The notes under the pieces were generated by a model. It was not told the DNA's origin. It saw nothing but the letters and a program-made list of their open reading frames with translations, and searched no databases. This document shows, in pieces, positions 1-6,100 of a DNA stretch of 26,983 nucleotides. Made by a program: the position numbers and the translations under genes. The number at the start of each line of letters is the position of its first letter. Position 1 is the stretch's first letter. Origin of the DNA: Candidatus Poribacteria bacterium (lineage in GTDB: Bacteria > Poribacteria > DTPJ01 > WJIO01); contig WJIO01000004.1 of NCBI GenBank assembly GCA_014730235.1, positions 1 through 26,983 on the forward strand, given 5' to 3'.

Positions 1-50
1 ATGACAAGCTGAGAAAATTTTCAATTATTACCACACTAAACTCGGAAGAA
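1..50. repeat. Dispersed repeat copy, cut by the window edge
   Basis: The first ~35 bases (ATGACAAGCTGAG, then an AT stretch and ACCACACT) match 1794-1830 with only a few differences. The match at 1794 begins inside the right arm of a 48-bp palindrome, so the window edge probably cuts a second copy of that palindrome. Positions 29-48 hold the motif TACCACACTAAACTCGGAAG, which recurs in related form at 144-161 and, inverted, at 101-120 and 1697-1716. The sequence shows a family of short dispersed repeats. Its origin (MITE, REP-like) is inference. Confidence 0.6.
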
Positions 51-100
51 CCAAAATGATTAATTTCCATACTCAAGTATTAAAAGTTAAAAATTTGATC

Positions 101-164
101 TTTCCGGTTTTAAGCGTGGTAGTAATCTGAAGTTGTTTATTACTACCACACTAAATCCGGAAAA
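101..164 (-). terminator. Long imperfect hairpin downstream of the zinc-ribbon gene
   Basis: The left arm (101-125, TTTCCGG...GTGGTAGTAA) and right arm (140-164, TTACTACCACACTAAA...) are complementary over about 25 positions with a few mismatches, around a loop of about 14 nt. It lies just past the stop codon of the minus-strand gene at 172-360, where a terminator would be expected. The arms are themselves copies of the TACCACACTAAA dispersed motif, so this may be a repeat element serving as a terminator. There is no clean U-tract. Confidence 0.45.
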
Positions 165-171
165 CCAAAAT

Positions 172-360
172 TTATTTCTGTTTTACAAGATCCTTACCAC
201 AGCATGAGAATGTGCATTCGTTTCCTTCTTCTTCGTGACACTCACATTCTGCAGCCGATGTTCCACATTCTTTACACTCTTCTATTACCTCTAATTTAAG
301 GCCACATCCCTCACAGACGTAAACTGTGCCTTTTTTCATTTCATGACAATTCAAAGCCAT
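172..360 (-). CDS. Small cysteine-rich zinc-ribbon-like protein
   Basis: This is a 62-residue, acidic, cytoplasmic protein with ten cysteines. They include CEGCG (residues 16-20), CKECG (29-33), CEC (39-41) and a C-terminal FSCCGKDL, so it probably binds one or two zinc or iron ions through paired CxxC knuckles. The layout resembles small desulforedoxin- or rubredoxin-like zinc-ribbon proteins, but I cannot name a family. A consensus Shine-Dalgarno site (AGGAGGTG) sits 7 nt before the ATG at 360. It is 83 nt downstream of the AICAR transformylase gene on the same strand and could be co-transcribed with it. A long imperfect hairpin follows the stop. Function unknown. That the gene is real is well supported by the SD site and Cys pattern. 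Confidence 0.8.
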   Translation of the reverse strand: MALNCHEMKKGTVYVCEGCGLKLEVIEECKECGTSAAECECHEEEGNECTFSCCGKDLVKQK

Positions 361-443
361 AATTTACACCTCCTTTTAACTTAATAATGCTATAATTACT
401 ATATAAACGATAAATATGGTGTTTTAATTCCTTTACTTCCGAT

Positions 444-1619
444 TTAATGGTGGAAAAGCCTGAGTTTGGAAGAAGCCATTACCATATTATATTCATCTGC
501 CGCGGCTATTACTTCATCGTCTCTAATTGACCCTCCGGCCTGAACGACATACTTAACGCCACTGCTGGCTGCTCTGTCCAGGCTATCCCTGAATGGGAAC
601 ATGGCATCAGAACTAAGGCATACCCCCTGTAAAGAATCAAGCCATTCCCGCTTTTCCCCGGCTGTCAGCTTTTCCGGAACTTTTTTAAAGGCTTTTTCCC
701 ATGATTTTCTTTCCGCATCAGTTATATCTTCCACCAGGTATTTATCCACCGCGTTGTTTTTTTCTGAACGGGTTATACCATCAGCAAAATCAAGGCTTAG
801 AGTTTTTGGATGCTGACGCAGATACCATAAATCCGACTTGGTAGCTGCAAGCCTGACGCAGTGGACTCGTGATTGCTGACCCGCCCCTATTCCGGTAACC
901 TGACCATCGTATGCAAGGCATATAGAGTTGGATTGAGTATACTTTACAGCTATTGTGGCGACAATAAGGTCTCTTCTGGCATTCTCAGGTATATCCTTTT
1001 TTTCTGTTACAACATTTTCCAGTATGCTAAAATCAGGAACTACGTTATTTCTTTTCTGTTCTAGAGTAATACCAAAAATCTCTTTCTCTTCGTATTCCTC
1101 CGGCTTATAGTCTTCATCCATCTGTATTACCAGATACCTGCCGTTTCTTTTCTTGGAAAGAATTTTTAAAGCCGCATCATCATAAGCCGGTGCTATAATA
1201 CCATCAGACACCTCACGGCGAATTATTCGGGCTGTTTCCACGTCTACTTTATCGCTGAGAGCAGCAAAATCACCATAAGATGACATGATGTCTGCACCTC
1301 GGGCCCTGGCATAGGCTGTTGATAGAGGTGAAAGCTCCCGATCGTCCACAAAATAAGCCCTTTTCAGTTCATCACTCATGGGAGCAGCCACAGCAGCACC
1401 GGCAGGACTGACATGTTTAAAAGAAGCTGCTGCCGGCATTTTAAGGGTTTGTTTTAACTCCTTTACCAACTGCCATGAATTCAGGGCATCCATCATATTT
1501 ATATAACCCGGACTTCCGTTTAACACCTTAAAAGGCAATTCACCTTTACTCATATAAACATAAGCCGGTTTTTGATGAGGGTTACAACCATATCTCAGTT
1601 CTATTTTTTTATCACTCAA
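444..1619 (-). CDS. Stand-alone AICAR transformylase (PurH C-terminal-type, no IMP cyclohydrolase domain)
   Basis: This gene encodes phosphoribosylaminoimidazolecarboxamide formyltransferase, the penultimate step of IMP synthesis (AICAR + 10-formyl-THF to FAICAR). From the TTG at 1619 it is 391 residues, the usual length of the single-domain form, against about 520 for bifunctional PurH. Visible hallmarks are ELRYGCNPHQKPA at the N-terminus, the active-site Lys-His pair in KHVSPAGAA (K68-H69), YTQSNSICLAYDGQ, IGAGQQSR, and the C-terminal PFRDS...VQAGGSIRD...LRLFHH. I chose TTG 1619 because AAGGAGG lies 6 nt upstream and the conserved protein starts there. The reading frame stays open upstream to an ATG at 1667, but those codons run through a hairpin repeat and look non-coding. 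A separate IMP cyclohydrolase must be encoded elsewhere. Confidence 0.93.
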   Translation of the reverse strand: MSDKKIELRYGCNPHQKPAYVYMSKGELPFKVLNGSPGYINMMDALNSWQLVKELKQTLKMPAAASFKHVSPAGAAVAAPMSDELKRAYFVDDRELSPLSTAYARARGADIMSSYGDFAALSDKVDVETARIIRREVSDGIIAPAYDDAALKILSKKRNGRYLVIQMDEDYKPEEYEEKEIFGITLEQKRNNVVPDFSILENVVTEKKDIPENARRDLIVATIAVKYTQSNSICLAYDGQVTGIGAGQQSRVHCVRLAATKSDLWYLRQHPKTLSLDFADGITRSEKNNAVDKYLVEDITDAERKSWEKAFKKVPEKLTAGEKREWLDSLQGVCLSSDAMFPFRDSLDRAASSGVKYVVQAGGSIRDDEVIAAADEYNMVMASSKLRLFHH

Positions 1620-1660
1620 AATAATCCTCCTTGTAAGTAATGACACAATGCTTGTGCCCA

Positions 1661-1681
1661 AGGACACGCTCAGCGTGTCCT
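1661..1681. repeat. Short perfect inverted repeat in the 5' leader of the AICAR transformylase gene
   Basis: AGGACACGCT, a one-base centre, and AGCGTGTCCT form a perfect 10-bp-arm inverted repeat. It lies about 42 nt upstream of the chosen TTG start, in the untranslated leader. It could be a REP-like repeat or an RNA leader hairpin. No second copy was seen in this window. Confidence 0.6.
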
Positions 1682-1696
1682 ACAACTTTATTGATT

Positions 1697-1831
1697 CTTC
1701 CGGGTTCAGTGTGGTATCAGTGTGGTAAAGATAAGAAACTTCTTTATGCTGTCATTCCTGCTTCAAGCTTTTTTAAAAAAGCTTGAAGCAGGAATGACAA
1801 GCTGAGGGAATTTTCAATTATAACCACACTT
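1697..1831. repeat. Composite dispersed repeat surrounding a palindrome
   Basis: Outer motifs CTTCCGGGTTCAGTGTGGTA (1697-1716, with TCAGTGTGGTA repeated at 1717-1727) and ACCACACTTAATCTTCT (about 1815-1831) are inverted relatives of the TACCACACTAAA motif at 29-48 and 144-161. They flank the perfect palindrome at 1751-1798. The segment 1794-1830 nearly repeats bases 1-37 of the window. The arrangement resembles a small non-autonomous palindromic element. It contains no coding potential. Confidence 0.55.
1751..1798 (-). terminator. Perfect 48-bp palindrome between two minus-strand genes
   Basis: GTCATTCCTGCTTCAAGC followed by T6 is the exact reverse complement of A6 followed by GCTTGAAGCAGGAATGAC. 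This gives 24-bp arms with no spacer. It starts about 40 nt after the stop of the LamG gene and about 130 nt before the next start, a suitable place for a terminator in either direction. The GTCATTCC...GGAATGAC ends resemble palindromic repeats that are widespread in bacterial intergenic regions. Use as a terminator is inferred from position. There is no classical loop and external U-tract. Confidence 0.6.
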
Positions 1832-1837
1832 AATCTT

Positions 1838-2614
1838 CTAAAGTTCTTTAATTTTCCCCCATGCAGTGCTTAACTTATCTTCTGAGTTGTAAACAGCCAT
1901 ACCTTCAGAAGCAAAGTTCTGCATAACTTCATCTTCATTCAGGGCCTTATTATAAACCCTTACTTCATCAATAATTCCATCTATATGATGTAGATCCCCA
2001 CCAGCGTATCTTGAGATCATGAAATTTATATCTTTCTCCGTTATTGTACCTTCTGCATTGGCTTCGTTGAGAAATTCACCATTCTTGTAGCTTTTGACCA
2101 TAGAGCCATCATATGTCAGGAGAAAATGATGCCAGATGTTTAACTCACTGGAACCAGCCGGAACGATAAAATTCTGGTAAACACCATCCATGTAAAAATA
2201 AAGTCCACCTACATTACCCGGATCAGAATGTTGAATCCAATACCCGCCGGCTGCCCATTCACCACGACTGATAACATGTCTATTTTCAGCGTTTTCCCGG
2301 GGGAATATCCAGAATTCAATGGTTATGGCTTCAGTAATATTAAGACTATCGTCATTACCACAGTCAACATAGTCGTCAACACCATCAAAATCTAAGGCTT
2401 CACCTACCATTCCCTCAACTATACCGGGATCACCGACTATAGTTCCGTTGTTATTTCCCCAAACGTCTTTGGCTGTAGCACCGTCTATAGAAGATTCATC
2501 AAAGCTCCAGTAGCTAACAAGTCCATCGGTAACAACCTGTCCCTCGGTAATATTTGATTGCCATGCAAAGATTAGCAATATAAAAGCTATAGTTAAACTG
2601 GTTCTTGTTTTCAT
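1838..2614 (-). CDS. Secreted LamG (concanavalin A-like) domain protein
   Basis: This is a 258-residue protein with an N-terminal signal peptide (MKTRTSLTIAFILLIFAWQS, cleavage near residue 26). One LamG/laminin-G-like jelly roll follows, spanning about residues 30-235: GLVSYWSFDE, GEALDFDGVDDYVDCG, ITIEFWIFP, WHHFLLTYDG, SYKNGEFL and IDGIIDEVRVYNKALNEDEV are the usual strands. The family binds carbohydrates or proteins at the cell surface, and no catalytic residues are seen. I prefer the second ATG (2614), because TCCTCC (GGAGGA on this strand) is 8 nt away from it but only 2 nt from the ATG at 2620. The C-terminal tail KLSTAWGKIKEL resembles tails I recall from Poribacterial LamG proteins. 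A TTGATT/TAGAAT promoter lies upstream, and the gene appears monocistronic. Confidence 0.85.
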   Translation of the reverse strand: MKTRTSLTIAFILLIFAWQSNITEGQVVTDGLVSYWSFDESSIDGATAKDVWGNNNGTIVGDPGIVEGMVGEALDFDGVDDYVDCGNDDSLNITEAITIEFWIFPRENAENRHVISRGEWAAGGYWIQHSDPGNVGGLYFYMDGVYQNFIVPAGSSELNIWHHFLLTYDGSMVKSYKNGEFLNEANAEGTITEKDINFMISRYAGGDLHHIDGIIDEVRVYNKALNEDEVMQNFASEGMAVYNSEDKLSTAWGKIKEL

Positions 2615-2652
2615 TTCCATAGTCCTCCGTTTTCCATTTGTAAAACTGATTA

Positions 2653-2753
2653 TTACACCGATCCTTAGGTGTAAATCTCTATGTCATTATTCTAGCAATT
2701 ATCGCTAATATAATCAACCAATATTCGGTTTAATATCTACTATCTGTTACACC
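2653..2753. promoter_or_regulatory. Three TTACACC/GGTGTAA sites around the LamG promoter
   Basis: TTACACC occurs at 2653-2659 and 2747-2753, and its inverse GGTGTAA at 2668-2674. The first and third of these by position form an inverted pair with an 8-nt spacer downstream of the predicted promoter, and the site at 2747 lies upstream of it. The symmetry fits an operator pair or a leader hairpin. No regulator is identifiable, so this is suggestive only. Confidence 0.3.
2689..2717 (-). promoter_or_regulatory. Sigma70-type promoter for the LamG gene
   Basis: Read on the minus strand, TTGATT (2717-2712), a 17-bp spacer and TAGAAT (2694-2689) form a near-consensus promoter. TG one base before the -10 makes it an extended -10. 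It lies about 75 nt upstream of the ATG at 2614. The design is the same as the promoter at 26683-26711. Confidence 0.6.
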
Positions 2754-2821
2754 TTTTTATAAAATTAACGAATTGTTTTATGAGAATAATCCCTTATTTC
2801 TTCATATGTCGGTGGTTGGTT

Positions 2822-3022
2822 ATGATATATACCTATGAAGAAACCTTTGTAAGATTCGAAATATTCAAATGTATCAGCAAAATAAAAGAATGTAATTTCA
2901 CAGCCGACGAAATTGTAAAAGATTTTGCTTGATAAGCAATACTTGACTTATATCGTCTGATTAATTTATTATTTAATGGTATTGAGTCTGCAAAATCTGG
3001 TTTTAAGAAAAACAAAATTATT
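2822..3022 (+). pseudogene. Decayed transposase-type helix-turn-helix N-terminus
   Basis: Reading from ATG 2822 gives a 36-residue peptide (MIYTYEETFVRFEIFKCISK, then ...CNFTADEIVKDFA) that ends at TGA TAA. Shifting frame for four codons gives ISNT, and returning to the first frame gives LYRLINLLFNGIESAKSG followed by FKKNK. Joined, this reads like a transposase helix-turn-helix of the form EIxKDFgISxTxLYRxxxxxxxxGIExxKSGxKK. The stops and two compensating shifts indicate decay. No catalytic domain follows, so only the N-terminal stub is left. The family (IS481- or IS630-like) cannot be decided. It occupies most of the ~550-bp intergenic region between the LamG gene and the GH2 gene, and nothing else coding was seen there. 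Confidence 0.45.
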
Positions 3023-3066
3023 TATTTCCAATTTAACATTTCTGTAACAAGTATATACAAAAGCTG

Positions 3067-3075
3067 TGCTATACT
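3067..3075 (+). promoter_or_regulatory. Candidate extended -10 promoter for the GH2 gene
   Basis: TGCTATACT is a good extended -10 element (TGn plus TATACT) about 93 nt upstream of the GH2 start at 3168. The -35 region at 17-bp spacing is poor, as can be the case for extended -10 promoters. A second candidate (TTGACT at 2943-2948, 18 bp, TATTAT at 2967-2972) lies further upstream inside the transposase remnant. Confidence 0.4.
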
Positions 3076-3167
3076 TTCATATTAATAAATCTCTGGCATC
3101 TTTAAGCATTTTAAACAAATCAAAATATGCTTAAGGTTTGCAAGAATATTAAGAAGGGAATTATTCC

Positions 3168-6100
3168 ATGTCATGTCATTACAGCTATCCGATTCTTTTG
3201 TTTATAATCATGTTTATATTTACAGCATTTTCCAGCATCCCGACTTATGGGATTCAGGATACAGTTTACGGCTGGCAGGAGGGTGAAGAACCATCTGAAG
3301 CTAATTTTGCCTATGAAGCTAATCCCACTGGGAATGGTTCTTTATTGTCCAATGGTAATTATCTATATAAAACCATTTCCGGAGAACAATTATCCCGGGA
3401 AGTACCGGAAGAAGGGCTTTTGCTTTCATACAGAATGGAAGTGCCAGAATCTGGTAAATACCAGCTTTGGGTCCGGATTGGCTGGGAATGGGCCAGAGCA
3501 CCTTTTGAATGGCGTATAAATGACGGTCAATGGCAAATGGTGGAAAGAACTCAGCAGACCACCAACGTAATGCAATTGGGTTTATGGATGGAAGTTGCAT
3601 GGCTACAACTGGACACCTTAGAATTATCCCACAGCACTATTAATATTCAGTTTCGGTATAAAAAACCTTCTAATGACAATCGTCTGTTAATGGGAATTGA
3701 TTGTATAACCCTGGTAAAAGGAAACTTTGTGCCTGAAGGAAAGCTTAAACCGGGTGAAAAATATGATAATGTTATTGATATAGAAGCTGAAAATCAGGTG
3801 TTCCAATTGCCCGATGCAGATGGCAGCAGTAACCGTACATCGGTCAAACTAAACGGAACATGGCAGGTAGCACGCTATGACGATCCTGACATGGATGTAA
3901 ACACATATCAACCGTTGCAAGAGTTACCATCTCCGGATGTATACCCTCTGCGTTGGATGGGTATAAATATTCCCGGAACATTATGGAACAAGTCGGAGAC
4001 AGTCTTCGCCCATCGGGTTATATATCGAACCAAGGTTAAAGTACCGGCAAGTCATGAAGATCGAGGATTTTTTCTGCATTTCTCCGGAACTAACTGGTTA
4101 ATTAGTACTTTTGTAAACGGGGAACTGGCTGGAACTCATCAAGGGGTGTGGATTCCATGGGATCTGGATATTTCCCCGTATGTAAAGTTTGACGCTGTAA
4201 ACGAAATAGCTGTAGCTGTCAAGGGATGCTACTACGCTATAGACAAGGAATATTACGGTGAAGAAAAAGACCTGGACAGATACAGGAATATTCCAAGAAG
4301 TGTTCCAGACCATATAAGATGGGTTACCCCTGTATATCCCACCACCAAAGGCGATGGTAACGGACATGATTATGGTATAGTAAATCCTGTTACCCTTGTA
4401 TCTGTGGGGAATGCCTATGTAGAGGATGTGTTTATAAAACCTTCCGTTGAGAAAAAGCTTCTGGAATCCAAAGTAACCATCAGAAACACAAAGGATACAG
4501 AACGCAACGTTAAATTATTATGTGAAGCTATATATGAAAAGGATAATAGCACAGAAAAAACCTTCGGCCCATTTAATATAAAAATACCTGCTAAAGATAC
4601 TAAAACTTTTACAGTAAGCGGATCATGGGAAGATCCCAAGCTCTGGTGGCCCGTTCCCGATCCTCATCTATATAGACTGCGAACTACTATTATTGAAGAC
4701 GATGAGGTTTTGGATATACAAGAAGAGCTTTTCGGTTTCCGGGAGGTAACTATAGAGGGAACAGGTGTATACATCAACGGCGTAAGACGCAATTTCTGGA
4801 ACTGGGTAGGTGTAGCCGGTTCTCCCTGGACTGGCGAAGAATGGCTTAAGAGCTTTCACAGGGACAAAGACCGTTTTACCCGTTTCAGCATGAACAGGAA
4901 AACCAGCAACTTCCTTAAAACAAGGGAAGAACGTCTGGAATTCTATGACCGCAACGGTATACCAGGGCGTTTATGTTCCATGATAGATGGTATGTTTATT
5001 ACCTTCGCACTGGGACACGGTCGCCGTATAGAAAATAACAGGGAAGAATTTGTTCCCAACACTGTTTTATGGGAAAATTTCCAGCGTCACATGGATCAAC
5101 TTACAAAGGCATACCGCAACCATCCGTCAGTTATAATGTACCAGGTGGAAAACGAATTGGTCTATATAAACGGCATGAATATATACGGTAGTTTTCTTGA
5201 CGAAATTGAAGAGCTTATGGATCAGGTGGTGGAAGCAGGCCGTAAGAACGATCCCACAAGGCCTTATACTGTAGGCGGAGGCGGTGATCTTAGCGGAAGG
5301 CTTGAGATCAACAGCCCTCACTACCCTTTAGGAAGTCTGGATTTCTATCCGGATAACGCCTACACTGTGGACAAATACTCCAACAAGATAACCCGCTGGC
5401 CCTGGGAAAGGAAAAAGCCCTGGGTTGTGGGAGAAAGCGTACATGCCAATGAGCTTGAATTCGGATCTTATGTGGACGGTGACGAGATATTCCGGGGTAC
5501 TTATGAAGCATTGAAAGGCAAAGCAAAATTTCTGCGGATGCTCTACGGTGGTTACCGATGGGCTGGCGTTTCCGGCTTCTTCCCCTGGGATAACCTGCAC
5601 AATTATGAGGATGGACAAAAGACATTCAGCGACCTGTGTGTTATTCCCCGAAAACAGACACATCGGTTGTATGCAGGCAGAGAAAACCAAATGCTATTCA
5701 AGGTTATGAATGACACGTTAAGCTCTGAACCTGTTACGTTCCAGTGGTCTTATGTAGTCAACGATAACGAGATAGCTGAAGATGAAGCTATATTAAACAT
5801 AGAACCGGGATTTGGTATGGAGCAAACCCTTGTGATTCCTGCACCTGATACAAACAAACGTCTGGAAGGTACTCTTACACTGAAAGCAAGTCAATCAGGT
5901 GCTGAAGAATTCACTGATGTGCGTTCCATACCTGTAATGCCTGTAGTTAATACAATTAAGACTGATGCAGATGTTATAATACTGGATCGCTCGGATAAGC
6001 TCTCAGGATTCCTGAATAGCTGTGGGCTGGAATTCACCAATGTAAACGATACAAACGAGTTGTCGTTTATAAATGATGGCCTGTTAATTATAGGCCCGGA

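Noticed and set aside
1-171. Possible CRISPR array from the repeated TACCACACTAAA motif
   Set aside because: The copies are few, unevenly spaced, in both orientations and diverged. There are no regular spacers and no cas genes.
601-1064. Plus-strand open frames within the AICAR transformylase region
   Set aside because: They are antisense to a clearly conserved gene, with no SD and no recognisable protein.
2833-3015. Minus-strand 60-residue open frame upstream of the LamG gene
   Set aside because: No SD, low-complexity hydrophobic composition. The plus strand of the same region reads as a decayed HTH fragment.
5308-5690. Minus-strand open frames of 105-120 residues inside the GH2 gene
   Set aside because: Antisense shadows of a strongly conserved reading frame. 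They lack signal, domain or SD.
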